Source of the DNA: Lunularia cruciata
Lineage: Eukaryota; Streptophyta; Marchantiopsida; Lunulariales; Lunulariaceae
Reading direction: 5' to 3'
Assembly (NCBI GenBank): GCA_948567375.1
Contig: OX419762.1
Span: 33,868,608-33,932,607 of the forward strand
Length of the DNA: 64,000 nucleotides
Part shown: positions 1 through 10,730 of the stretch, piece by piece
How positions within the stretch are numbered: the first letter of the stretch is position 1
Layout of the letters: each line of letters opens with the position of its first letter
Translations under genes and position numbers: made by a program
The notes under the pieces: generated by a model
What the model saw: the letters and a program-made list of their open reading frames with translations, nothing else
The model's database searches: none
Told to the model about the DNA's origin: nothing

Positions 1-655
1 AAGGAGGCTTTCTCTGGTCCTTCACCCCAATCATTTGGATCTTGAAATCTGCAAACTTTTTAGTAAGAGTCTCTAACTTATTGTTAGCCTTATTTACACT
101 CTTGGCTGGGGGTGTCAATGGCTTCTTTCCTCCTCATCTTTGTATTCTTCTTGGCTTTGAATCTTCTTTGGATTCCAAAGAAGAACTTGAAGATGTGGAG
201 GATACTTCCAAAGAAAGGAATGTACTACAAGAAGCTTTTCATCTAAGCTCATTGTCTTTCTTCTCCCTATTTCTTTGGTTTTTACGAGAGTGAGAGTGAG
301 CCACCTTGTATTAGGGGACATGTTTGAGTACTTTGTCCAGTGAAGTTACATTCCACTCCCTGGCAAAGATCCAAATCTTTGGTGATAAGCCACCAAGGAA
401 CCAAGTGATGGCTTGAACATTGGAGTAACCCACCACACCCGATTGCTTTGGGACTCCGTTCAAGAGGGCCATGAACCGCTCAGAGTAGTCCCTCAACTTC
501 TCTTTCTTCCCTCTATCCAAATCATTGAGTGCCACAAAGACACTCATGTCATAATCTACTTCCTAGAATCATTCCAAGAAGTCCACCCAGTTGGCTGGTC
601 TGAACCCCCTTCTGGGTTTACATGCATATACCAACTTTGAGCTTTCTTTCAAAGC
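1..655 (-). pseudogene. Ty3/gypsy gag fragment, frameshifted
   Basis: Relic of a retrotransposon capsid gene read from about 655 down to the window edge. The stretch 547-311 is open and has the Retrotrans_gag pattern of an RG..E.L..Y..RF helix (RGKKEKLRDYSERF), followed by a conserved W.LGGL segment. The preceding residues (YACKPRRGFRPANW) lie in another frame, so at least one frameshift separates them. The downstream part (310-1) is Ser/Lys-rich with stops and ends in a TKKFADFKIQMIG-like segment, as gag C-termini do. The coding sense matches the element to its right, but an LTR boundary at 668 separates them, so this is probably a different, older insertion. Nothing here can be functional. 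Confidence 0.65.
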
Positions 656-667
656 TGCGAGCAGGCT

Positions 668-1347
668 TGTCTCTCACTTGGGATGAATCTCTTATGGCTA
701 TTATGGTAGCGTACCATGGACAAAGAAGGCAAAGAACCCCAACTCCATCATAATCCTCCAAGGCTAACACTCCAATAATCAAGACATTGCTCACTAGAGA
801 ACTCAATGAGAGAGAGATAGTTGCAAATGAAAGGATGATGACTACTTCCTCACCCCTTGTTTATATACTTGTGAAATAGTTATGCACCAAAGTTACTAAT
901 TACTGGACTTACTCAAGTTACTAGGCTAAAAGTCAAGTAAAGTCAAAAAGTATAAAGGAATATCCATCCACATGGGCAAATTCCACTAAGCATGTGATCT
1001 TATCTTGACCCAATCACTAAGTCAAGGATTCCTTCACATGGGCTATCCTTGGACTAGAGAAGAATCCAAAACAAAAAGGCTTGCATGCCCAAGAGTTCTC
1101 AACTCTTTCCTCAAAACCAAACACCTAGGAATAATACCAAGTTAATACACTAGAATCCAAAGTAGTGGTGCTCATCTTTTCCACTTCCTCTAAAGTAAGG
1201 TCCCTTCTATCTTAGCTATGACTAACTTTAGCTAATCATGACTAATGTAAAACCATCCTTTACCTCTATATGAATCATGTATCTCAAATACTTGTAATAC
1301 CAAGCTAAATATCACAATACCACACACATGCACAAATGTGTATTATA
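668..1347 (-). repeat. 680-bp LTR, copy 1 (3' LTR of the gag-PR element)
   Basis: On the plus strand it begins tgtctctcacttgggatg and ends near tgtattata; the other copies end in gttaca, so the TG...CA termini are decayed here. It is collinear over its full length with 10731-11410 and partly with 11968-12557. A purine run lies immediately outside the right end on the minus strand, which fits a 3' LTR of a minus-sense element. Confidence 0.75.
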
Positions 1348-1361
1348 GTTCCCCTTCAACT
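1348..1361 (-). other. Candidate polypurine tract
   Basis: On the minus strand GTTGAAGGGGAAC directly precedes the LTR start (TATAATAC, a decayed TGTAACAT). Position and composition fit the plus-strand primer of an LTR retrotransposon. Confidence 0.5.
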
Positions 1362-1528
1362 GCACACTTTTTCTTTCTTCTTTCTTCTTTTGTAACCAAT
1401 TTACAACAAAAAAAATGTGGGTACCATAGCTACATTTGGACCATACTTGAGGGTAGATAACCTCCTCTCTATCTATCTAGCTTAGGTGAAAATTCCACAA
1501 TACACAAGGAATACACATCTAAATTAGA

Positions 1529-2109
1529 TTAATATTCATCTTCCGTGGAAGTCTCTTCTTCCATGCTTGTATCCACCCCTAAAGCTCCTTCTTCTGAATT
1601 TGATTCCCAATAATCAAAAGAGGGTGTATTTGAATGTGAAGTGTTGGTGGTATTAGTGACAAGAATTGTAACTCTATAGTTTGATTTCCCAATCCTCAAG
1701 TACCCTTTGTACCATCGATCAGTTATGCATGCTGCTCTCAACCATGGCCTCCCAAGAAGCAAATCATAACTTGAATCCTTCAAGATTTGGAAAGTCATGA
1801 GATTTTGAACTCCCATAACTGAAAGTATCACCTTATCCATCACCTCTATTGGTCTACCTTGTTGGTTCTTTGCCATGCTCACCACAAATGTTAAAGGTCT
1901 GGAGGGTTCATACCCAACTTCTTCATCAACCTCTCTAACATAGCATTCATTGCTGATCCTCCATCAACAAGTGCATCCTTGATGTTGTGACCATTCACTC
2001 TCACATCAATCTTGGAGGCGTATTCACAAGCCTCCCATGGTGAAGGTTTGGTATCCATCATGCCCATTGAAACTGGAACTCTTGCCTTCTTCTTCCTCTT
2101 GCTCCTTGT
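1529..2109 (-). pseudogene. Retropepsin-like aspartic protease of the gag-PR element
   Basis: Read from 2109 downwards. A basic stretch (SKRKKKARVP) leads into a protease core with ALVDGGSAMNAM, where the catalytic triad is DGG rather than the usual DTG/DSG, followed by the C-terminal hallmark DLLLGRPWLRA. A stop and a frame change between 1891 and 1885 split the domain. The upstream edge is cut by the insertion that starts at 2115, and the matching gag half resumes beyond 5941. In LTR elements this enzyme releases capsid and pol proteins from the polyprotein. Here it is not intact. Confidence 0.75.
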
Positions 2110-2188
2110 AGAATTGTGGTACCCACATTTTTTGTTTTCTTTTATTTTGTTAGATTTTTGAAGAAGAAGTAAGTAAGAAAGCCAAATT

Positions 2189-5062
2189 ATGAAGGAAAGA
2201 ATGGACTGGTATGTCATTGGAGTAAACCCAAAGAAGTTGAACTGGGGTCAGAAATTGGAAGTACTTGGATGGGGTTATGAAGAGACAAGTCCAAAGAAGG
2301 GCATCTTCGGACCAAAAAGAGAAGGCCGATACAAAGATGGTTTAACAACATTTCTACATGGCAGGAAAGTACACTTCAAGAAATGGTAGAGGCAGGAGAA
2401 GAAGTCCTTGATAGTGACAAGAAGCCAACACGCAAAAAAAGGGGGAATCAATTTTGAAATTGACTAAAGAATGACTACACTTTGGAGTAATATAAAATTG
2501 TGATTGCGCAAGGGGAAATTGAATATGTCAAATAAGTATCTTGTTCCTCTGAGTATTGTCCTATAGTAATGCATGTCAAAAAGCCAATTGAGAGTGAAAT
2601 TTTGGAAGTCCAAAAGGAGTTAGAGTGTTGTGTCCAAGAGAGGGTATAGTTTTTCAGTGCCAAAGAACTAGAGAGCAAATCATGGCAAAGAAGGCTAAGA
2701 ATGCACTTGCAGTGAGGAGTTTTGCAATTCAGAGATTAGATGTCATAGCAAGGATAGAGGTCTTGAATAGACTTTGGATGACCTTTTTAGCATGGAATTG
2801 GAATTTCAGTTTCACGGGAGTCATGGCAAAGATAGTTGCCATTAATTGTGAGGAAGGCTCCAAAGTCAAGGGGAAGAGAGGAAATCCGGCTCAATGGACT
2901 AAGCCGGATTGGAGGTAAGTATTGGGGAAGGAAGCAAGAGATGCAACTGGGATCACCTTCTATTAGAAGTGTGATGCTGCAGAGGAGACTATAGAAATCC
3001 AAAATTTGCTCTTTGCTCCGTGTACTACCAATGGTTACAAAGTGGAGTCCTATTGGGACCCAATTAAATGAAGCATTGTAGGCACAATAATAGCCATGTT
3101 CAAACCCAAACAAATGGCATACATGAACACATAGTAGGTAGTCTTCTTCCACTAGCAAATGAGGCAGATGATCATAAATTGGAGAACCAATAGCCATGTT
3201 CAAACCCAAAAGAACGGTATACATGAACACGTGGTAGGTAGTCTTCTTCCACTAGCAAATGAGGCAGATGATCATAAATTGGAGAACCGATTTGCCTCCA
3301 CATTATTTCACACCATTTGCAGCACACTTCTACTTTGGGTTGAATTTGCTAATAGTAGAGGAGAAGCATTGCATGGTGTCACATTTCCATCTTGATCTAC
3401 GACGAGAAGCGGATGTAAGAGGAGCAGCATTACATGTCACACAAAACAGCCAGTGATGATCACTTTACCAAAATGGGACAGACTGAGAGGGTGGAAGGAA
3501 GAAGTTTGAAAACAAATAATCGGAATAAACCTAAAGAGGCAGTGTTGCCTCAAATACAACTGAAGACCCAAAGACTTACTCCATGAGGTAAGAAGGCCGT
3601 GAAGGAGGAGACATTGGAAAAAGAGTCTGAAGGGGAGACAGAGTCCAAAGAAGGAGACTCAAAAGAAGCAGAGCTCACACTACAAAGTGGGGAATCTAGA
3701 AGTGAGAGTGATGGTGAAGAGGAAGTTCAGCAATTGGCTGAAGTGGAAGAAGATGAAGACTTTCATGGGGTGATTGACCATATGGAAGGAAGCAATAATC
3801 CTTGTTTAGCACTAGTCATGGGGAAGATGGATGCATAGCCAATGAAAGAAGATCACAAGGGAGGTAGAGATAAGAAAGCAACAATGGAAGACCTTGTAGG
3901 ACCAAGTTCAGCCGGTAAGGAAGATGGAAGCTCGGAAGCAATATTGCTGAAAGTACAAAAATCAAGACTTTAGGAGAAGGAGCCGGTGGGAGAGACAAAG
4001 TACTAAGATGGAGCCAAAGACAAAGAGAACTTTGGAGGAGTACAATATTTAATGCAGATTGTGACTCCATTGTTGGAGTTGTTGAAGGAGCAGCAGCAGA
4101 AGGTAATCTTGCAAGGTCGTATGAAGGTGAAGAATGAGTTGCAGGTGGTAAAGTACCTGCTAGACAAAGACAAGGAATTGTGGGAAAGTGTAACCCAAAG
4201 AGAAGAAGAAATTGAGGAGCTTTGAGTGGATAGAGTCTTGAGGAAGAAGACGATAGAGAATCTACAAGAAGGTTATGAGAAGTGGGGAAGAGAGATGCAG
4301 CGTCAAGCCAAAGAATTGAAGGAGCTAACAATGTTGCTGGCAAAGATGAAAGAGGAAGTCAGTGAAGCTCACATTGAAAGTATTCATGTGAAAGCAATGA
4401 TAGTAGTAATGGAGCAAGAGTTAGAGGGCCTGAAGAAGAGTGCAGCAGAGAAAGATCAAGCATGGCAGAGAGAGTTGTTGATCCGACATCAAGAGGAAGA
4501 AAGATTGAGATACTTGGTAAGAAGTGTTGAGCTATAGAGTTCTTAATATGCGGAGGAGAAGAAAATGCTTCCTATTGAGTACAAAGACGAGTTGAAGATG
4601 TACCAAGAAGAGTTGAAGGTAGAGCAATCTCAACGGTATGCATCAAAATCAGTAGGAGAAGTTGTTGGGAGATTATGGGCCATGTTGAGCACGGAGGCTG
4701 ATGGAAGGTTGGAGGAAGCAAGACTAAACAAATTGAAGTTGCTTGTGCATGAAACTCGGAAGAGGAAAGCAAAAGATGTAGATATGAACACTCTTCTGAT
4801 TCCTTCAAGGAAAAGAGTAGATAGAAAGATGTTGGAGGTAGGAGATAATGTAAGTCTAAGATTAAATTTAGAGAACTTAGAGTTGGAGAGGATTAGGAGT
4901 AGTGTGAAGGAGGAGAAGAAGTCTGAAGTAAGAGAAGTAGGAGTGCAGGTGTCTTTGGAGTTGTCATTTAAGACATTAGAGAAGAGTGAGTCAAAAGATA
5001 AAGAGTTAGAAAGATTACATATGACCTCAATTGAAGTTCACAGTGAAGGATTTGGTAGTTGA
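2189..5062 (+). pseudogene. Decayed coiled-coil-rich protein gene of copy A
   Basis: Homologous piece by piece to the better-preserved minus-sense gene at 49496-46737. The N-terminal part ends LTTFLHGRKVHFKKW (2389), matching VTTFLWGKKFKKGPFKKW of copy C. A middle block near 3290-3456 reads LPPHYFTPFAAHFYFGLNL and then MVSHFHLDLRREAD. An acidic segment follows (3599-3838), then heptad-rich stretches at 4226-4537 and 4565-5062 with repeated Glu/Lys/Leu typical of coiled coils. Stops and frame changes separate all parts. I recognise no known family. By position and composition it could be a gag-like structural protein, but that is inference. Confidence 0.6.
3091..3290 (+). repeat. Exact-period 100-bp tandem duplication
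   Basis: Units 3091-3190 and 3191-3290 both start tagccatgttcaaaccca and end ggagaacc(a/g)a, with only a few differences. The duplication lies within the coding part of copy A and also duplicates the codons for NWRT. Confidence 0.9.
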
Positions 5063-5262
5063 AGATGGACCCAAAGAGGGAGAAGTGATAGGAAGATCAT
5101 CGGGTTTGGAAGCAGAAGAAGAAGTTGACATAGGATTGGAGTAGTAACAATTCTGAGATTTAAGAGGCAGGTATGAAGAGGTGCATTGTCATTTTGGATC
5201 TATAGGTTTGTAGAGCTGTTGTAGAATAGTATAGTTGTTAGTAACTATTAGAGTGCTCTACT

Positions 5263-5273
5263 ATTTAAAGGAG
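5263..5273 (+). promoter_or_regulatory. TATA-like element in the tail of copy A
   Basis: ctatttaaagg lies in the conserved tail of the family. The same position in copy B (minus strand) reads gtatttaaaggg. A transcript starting about 30 bp downstream would begin inside the unit, as in an LTR U3/R arrangement. Confidence 0.4.
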
Positions 5274-5940
5274 ACATTCACAGTATGTTGTTATTGAGTA
5301 CTCATATTTCTAAGAATAGATAAAGCAAAGTGTTGTTTTTGGTGCTCATCACTTGAGCTTAATTTTGAGTATAAGCATTGTGTTTGTGTTTGTGAATGTG
5401 TGGAGAATTTCAAAGTGCAAGTCAGTGTGGTTGTTGGATGTTGGATTCCGCAGCCTTGATCTTCATTTTGTGTGTTTGATCCTAAGTGAAGTGCAATCAA
5501 AGTAATGCCTTGACAAATCTGAGAGGAATTGTAGTGTTGGTAGTATTCTACAGTTGTGAGTGCAGTGTAGTGTTGATGTGAAGCAATTTTGATTGAGGAA
5601 GTTGTGCCTTTAGTGGAGGGGTGGAACACAATTCTAAGATGAAGTCATTTTGCAGTGAAGTGTTGTTTTCAGAAGAGACTGAATCATCACAATCAAGATT
5701 GTTTGGAAAGATTTGATGGAGTTGTGATGAAGTGTTAATATGTGACAACACTATGAGTTAGTGCTTGTTACTCTCTTCTGGGTGTGGTTTCTACCTGAGA
5801 GGCTAAAGAAGAAAGTAAAAAGAACCACATTTGTGACATTTGACTTTGTATTTGGACATTTCTGATTAGTATCTCTACAAGAACAACCTTTACTTACTTG
5901 ATTACCGCAAAAGTGATATTTGTCGTGTTGTCACAAGAAC

Positions 5941-7300
5941 TCAAACCACCTTTTAGCTACTTTCTCAAGGTAGGTTCAAAGCAATCAATTGACCCACTAT
6001 GATGTTAACTTTGTGACTACCAACATTTTCCAGCATATTATAGTTCCATTGTTGCTTTGAGATCAAGAAGTCTTCTATCCCCAAATTCTTCCTTGGAGTC
6101 TTTGTTGTTGATAGTGTTGAGGTGTGAGTGCTCCTAGTAGACAAAGAATTATCCTTACTAAGAGTAAATCCTTGTGAAGAGTGTACATCCTCTACAAAAC
6201 AGGCTTTCTACTTCTCTTGTGCCAAAAGCTCCAAATTAAGACCTTTGGAGTTTGAGCACTCCTCCTTCTCATACTTGCTCTAAACCACATCTATGGATGC
6301 TATCCTCTTACCTTTATTTGGATTAGGAGCCACTTGGGTTTCACTACCTCTCTCTTTCCCTCTATTGGCTCCCTCATAACCCCTTCTTCCATGGTCAATG
6401 GAATTTGGGCAATTTCTTTGGATGTGGCCTCTTCTTCCACAACCAAAACAATTTCTATGATTGAAATTGTTGGCTGGTTGGCCTCCTCTATATGGATAGC
6501 TTCCATAAATCCTAGGCCCTCTCTCTTCTCCCATAGTTGCACCACATTGATCTTCAGATCTACAAGTTGTTCTTTGTTAGTTTGAAATGGATCTTTTGGT
6601 AGAGGTGCAAGAACAAGAGCAACTACTACTTGTGGTGCAACCCTTGCTACCAAAGTATCAAAATTTCCACCATACTTGTAGCCTTGATGAGGATTCACAA
6701 CCTCTTTCACCACCAAATCACTCTCATCTCCTTCCAAACTCTCCTCCATAAGAATTGCAATCTTGATAGTTTCAACCTTAGAAGAAGGTTTCTCTCATCA
6801 CATCTTAATCCTAATTTGTGGTCTCAACCCTCCCACAAATTCCTGGTGAGCATGGCCCCTATGCCAATCATAGTAGTCTCCATATCATCCACACCCTTCC
6901 TCAATACTATGCAAAAAATATAGACTCTTACTTCTCCACTCTTTCTACATAGACTCTCACTTTCTCTCCATCTCCTTGTTTGAGAAAGATAACCTCACTC
7001 ATCAATCTCTCATAACTCTCAGCTGGAAGAAAGTTCTCAATGAGTGCTAAAGTCAAAGTCTCCCAAGACTCTTCTTCCCCATCTCTCCTCTATCTCTTTT
7101 GGTATTCTAACTCATACTATGTAAGTACTACATCCTCAAAGAAATCTGGTAATAATGAGGCCCACTCATTCTTCCTTCTCTTATTATTTCATTTGCAAGC
7201 TCCCTTTAAGTCTCTCACAAAGACCTCAATATCTTCTCCATCCTTGCCAAAAAAAACCGGAAGTTTCCTTATCTTAGCGCCTCACTATCTTTCATTTCTC
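5941..7300 (-). pseudogene. gag of the gag-PR element, with CCHC zinc knuckle
   Basis: Read downwards from about 7300. A capsid-like block around 7110-6960 contains SWETLTLALIENFLPAESY and then GDGEKVRVYVERVEK, the usual L.QG..E.V..Y..R signature. The block near 6830-6720 holds EFVGGLRPQIRIKM and MEESLEGDE. After a frame change, 6534-6280 carries the nucleocapsid knuckle CFGCGRRGHIQRNC (C-x2-C-x4-H-x4-C). The frame then runs, with stops, to 5941, where copy A interrupts it; the protease continues at 2109. Several frameshifts and stops make it non-functional. Confidence 0.7.
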
Positions 7301-8321
7301 TAAAAAATTAATTTATTTCATCTTTTTTCCTCTTTACTTTTCTCTCACCCTATGACTAATAAATTATGTACAAGAATAATACTATCTAAGAGTAATCCAC
7401 CCTAGGGAATACAAAAGGTTTAAGTTTCTCCAAGATTTTTTTAGTAACATCAAATCTTAGAGTGCATATTAAACGATGGATAGTTTATCCATAAGCTAAA
7501 AGATTATCTCCATCACTAATCTTGAGAACTAGCTGATGAAGATGGTAGTATTTTTTTAGTACTACAAATCTCTCCAAAATCCTTCACCAAAGTCTCCAAA
7601 AATGTTTTTTACTCCACTACACTCATGTCCTTTTGGAATTCCTTCCACCCCACAAACCTTACACAACTCCTTGGTCTTAGATCTTCTCCCTCCCAATCTT
7701 GGTGAAGAAGGTCCAACATGCAAACCCAAGTCAAGTAAGCCTTTCCTTTCCCTCAATCTCTTGCTCTCAAAATTCAATAGACATGAACTTGCCTTATGTC
7801 CCTTCTCTTCTCATAAAAAGCACTTAGACTCACTCTTTCCTCCAAGTGGTGTAGGTTTTTGGATCCTTTCAATACTCCCTTCAAATTCTATTCTAAACTC
7901 TCTTTTCCTCATATCCACCCCTAAAATCACCTCAAACCCTTGGAGAAGCTTGCATAGCCTCAATTTCTACCCTTGGTGACCCTCCATGTTCCCAAGATGA
8001 ATATAAACACTCAAACATGCTTTTTGTTGCTCTCACACTCCTCATGCATGAGAGCTCAACTTTGCTCCTCCTCACAATGTCACTAAATTCTCTCAATTGG
8101 TATGTCATGGTCCTTTGAAATTTTTCACAACTGATAATAACTCCAGTAAATCTCTCCTTGAAAAATTTTAGATCTTTCCATTGAGCCATTTGGCCTAGGC
8201 ACCTTTCTATTAAGCACACATATTTCAGATTTGGTTTAAAAACCACTCCCTTCACTTTAAAAACTCATAACTCTCTATGCAAGAACAATCTCTCTCTTAT
8301 TTCTATGTCAAAAGGTAAAAT
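7301..8321 (-). other. Probable 5' part of the same element's gag/leader, strongly decayed
   Basis: Open minus-strand stretches exist (8255-7932 and 7777-7562) but I recognise no domain. The region lies between recognisable gag (below 7300) and the insertion that begins at 8327, so it belongs by position to the same retroelement. It includes several short CT-rich runs. Confidence 0.35.
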
Positions 8322-9179
8322 ATAATTATGACAACCCGGCAAAATCACTTTTGTGGTAATCGAGTAAGTAAAGTTTGTTCCTACAGAGATACAATTCAGA
8401 ATTGGTCAAATACAAAGTCAAACAATAACATGTAGTTCTTCTTGGTTTCATCTTTAATCTCTTAAGTAGAAACTACACCTAGAAGAGAGTAACAAGCTCA
8501 CAATCTTGAAAACTTGTCACGAATACACACACCCATAATCACAACATAGCAAATTTTGTCCAAACAAATCTTGATTGTGATGGTTCAGATTCTCCCAAAG
8601 ACTAACTACAAGATGACTTTGCCTTAGAATTTTGTTCCACCCCTCCACTGAAGGCACAACTTCCTCGATCAAAATTGTTTCACATCAACTTCACAATGCA
8701 CTCACAAATGCAGAATACTACCAACACTACAATTCCTCTCAGATCTGTCAAGGCATTGCTCCAATACACTTCACTCAAGATCAAACACATAGAATGAAGA
8801 TCAAGGCTACAAAATCCAACATCCACAAACACACTAACTTACACTTCAAAATTCTCTACACACTCACAAACACAAACACAAAATTGACAATCGGAATTAA
8901 GCTCAAGCAACGAGCATTAAAAACCAGCACTTCGCTTTATCTATCTTCAGAAATTTGAATACTAAACAACATAATACTACGAATGCTCCCTTTAAATACT
9001 GAAGCAAATGGCATTTCTTCCTACTAATGCACCGCTTCCTAACATCTCTTCCTACCGTAGATCCAAATTGACAATCCATCTCTTCATATCTATCTGCCTC
9101 TTCCTATCTCAAAATTGTTACTACCCCGATCCAATGTCTACCTCATCATCGGCTTTCAAACCCAATGATCTTCCCACTA

Positions 9180-9660
9180 CTTCTCCTTCTTTAGGTATAT
9201 CTACAACTACCCAATCCTTCACTACTTCTTCTATTTCTTCATTGAGAACTACAATTGAGGTCATGGGTAATCTTTCTATCTCTTTATCTTCTGACCCACT
9301 CTTCTCTAATGTGTCAAATAACAAGTCCGAAGACACCTGAATTCAGACTTCTGCTATGTCGGGTCTAACTACTATCAATTCCTTTGCTAATTCTATTATG
9401 CCCTCATCAAGAATTTTAATTGAAAGCATGGGTACACTATCTACGCCTTCAATTTGTAACCCACTTTCCCCTAATCACTCATGTAATTGACCCAAAGACA
9501 CTTACAGTCTGATCTTGCACTTTGGGTTTATTCACTATTGTTACTTCTCCTTCAATTCATGTTCCATCTTCAATCAAAACTGAAATTGAAGTCATGGGTA
9601 TCTTAACAATCTATTCTTTCTCTATCTTAATTCTCTCTAATGCCTCTGGCAAGATTCTCG
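9180..9660 (-). repeat. About 165-bp degenerate tandem repeat in copy B
   Basis: The motif aattga(g/a)gtcatgggta recurs near 9253, 9418 and 9583, each time followed by a similar tct/tta-rich stretch ending in ctctaatg or cctaatc. A period near 165 bp equals 55 codons, so the coding remnant carries an amplified C-terminal segment. Confidence 0.6.
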
Positions 9661-9756
9661 AAGTTACCTTCATTGCACTCCAAGGTCCAACTATCTTAGA
9701 TCTAGTCATCTTTGTCTTGAGGCAAAGAAGCTTCTAACCCAAAGTTGTGTAAAACT

Positions 9757-9810
9757 AAAGTCCAAAGTCCAAAGTCCAAAGTCTCAAGTCTCAAGTCCGA
9801 AGTCCAAAGA
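9757..9810. repeat. Short tandem repeat of a 7-bp unit (aaagtcc)
   Basis: Successive aaagtcc / tcaagtc units run through this stretch of copy B, with single-base variation. Confidence 0.75.
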
Positions 9811-10210
9811 CATCACCTGAAGACACTAACTTACTATGTACATCTACTCCCAAAACTTCAAATACTTGTGGCTTCTTCTACAAACCTCCAAACTTTGTGA
9901 TTTTGGTGGCAATGGAAAGCTCTGAACGAGATGCTTCCAATGAAATATAGCACACTTGATTTGGACTTGTGGACATTGAGATATGCGCTCCCGCAAGAAT
10001 CCCAACCTTTAGCTTCCATTCCTCCTTTGGGTCTGCCCTCTTTCAATCCTGGCTGAGTCCGTCTTCATCTAACACAAAGTTGATTTCCTAGGGTTTGATC
10101 AAAATACAAATTTCCTTTCATTTCTTCTCCATTTGGTTTCAATTTGGTTTCAGCAAGGCACTTCTTCTTCAAAACTTGTCCAAAATGAAAAATGTGGGTA
10201 CCACAATAAT

Positions 10211-10730
10211 GCAATTAATTGTCTTGGAAAGGCTCAAAATAATCCAATGAAAACCAAACAAATTGTAGACACTATACAATTTTCTTAAGAGCATGCAATT
10301 ATGGAAGCAATTTACCCTATCAACTTTCAAAATTTTTTGCTCAATGCGCATAGTAGCTCTTACAATAATTTCAAATGTGTTAACTTAAGAATAACCCAAG
10401 CTATCATATGTAAAAATTTCAAGTCCAAATCTCAAACTTGAGATTTTGCCTAAAATCACCATAATCTCCAAAATCTGCAATCCACCTCACACAATATCTC
10501 CAAATCCTCTCATGTGTACAAAATGAACAAAACCTCAAAGACATCATAATGAACTATAGGGTAAACAAATAGGTTTTGGTTCTCTAACATAAATTTAGTT
10601 CTCTCTTCTCCTAATGTTCTCTCCAAGTGAGCTCTCATAGCCTCCTTTTGTCTAACATAGAATTGTAGGCATAACATTTTCTTGCCTTTTAGAGAGGTCA
10701 CGGTTATGGAACCAAAAATGTAAACCAGCA
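10211..10730 (-). other. Leader or 5' gag remnant of the gag-PR element
   Basis: Lies between the right LTR (10731-11410) and the copy B insertion. One minus-strand open stretch (10740-10510) encodes MRAHLERTLGEERTKF but has no recognisable domain. No clear primer binding site is seen next to the LTR. Confidence 0.3.

Larger units (their letters stand above)
2115..5935 (+). mobile_element. Copy A of an unusual TG...CA family with an embedded coiled-coil ORF
   Basis: Begins TGTGGTACCC and ends GTTGTCACA. It is flanked by agaat (2110-2114) and agaac (5936-5940), a 4/5 match consistent with a 5-bp target-site duplication. The minus-sense gypsy gag/protease reads up to both edges, showing that this 3.8-kb unit was inserted into it. 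Inside are a poly-T-rich head, a long decayed coding region (2189-5062) and a 0.8-kb tail (about 5147-5935) with a TATA-like actatttaaagg near 5263. The tail recurs in 8327-9120 and 46161-46745. There is no second copy of either end within the unit, so it is either a very long solo LTR or another integrase-mobilised unit. No polymerase domain is visible. Confidence 0.75.
8327..10205 (-). mobile_element. Copy B of the TG...CA coiled-coil family (internally shortened)
   Basis: In element sense it begins TGTGGTACCC at 10205 and ends GTTGTCATA at 8327. It is bounded by identical 5-mers on the plus strand, ataat at 8322-8326 and 10206-10210, a perfect target-site duplication. The tail (8327 to about 9120) matches copies A and C. 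The coding remnant at 9336-9121 (EKSGSEDKEIERLPMTSI) matches copy A (EKSESKDKELERLHMTSI). At 1.88 kb it lacks most of the central coding region present in A and C. Confidence 0.85.

Noticed and set aside
2115-5935. Classical DNA transposon or Helitron
   Set aside because: Terminal inverted similarity is limited to TGTG, no transposase is encoded, 5-bp duplications exist and no CTRR/hairpin end is present. TG...CA ends favour an integrase mechanism.
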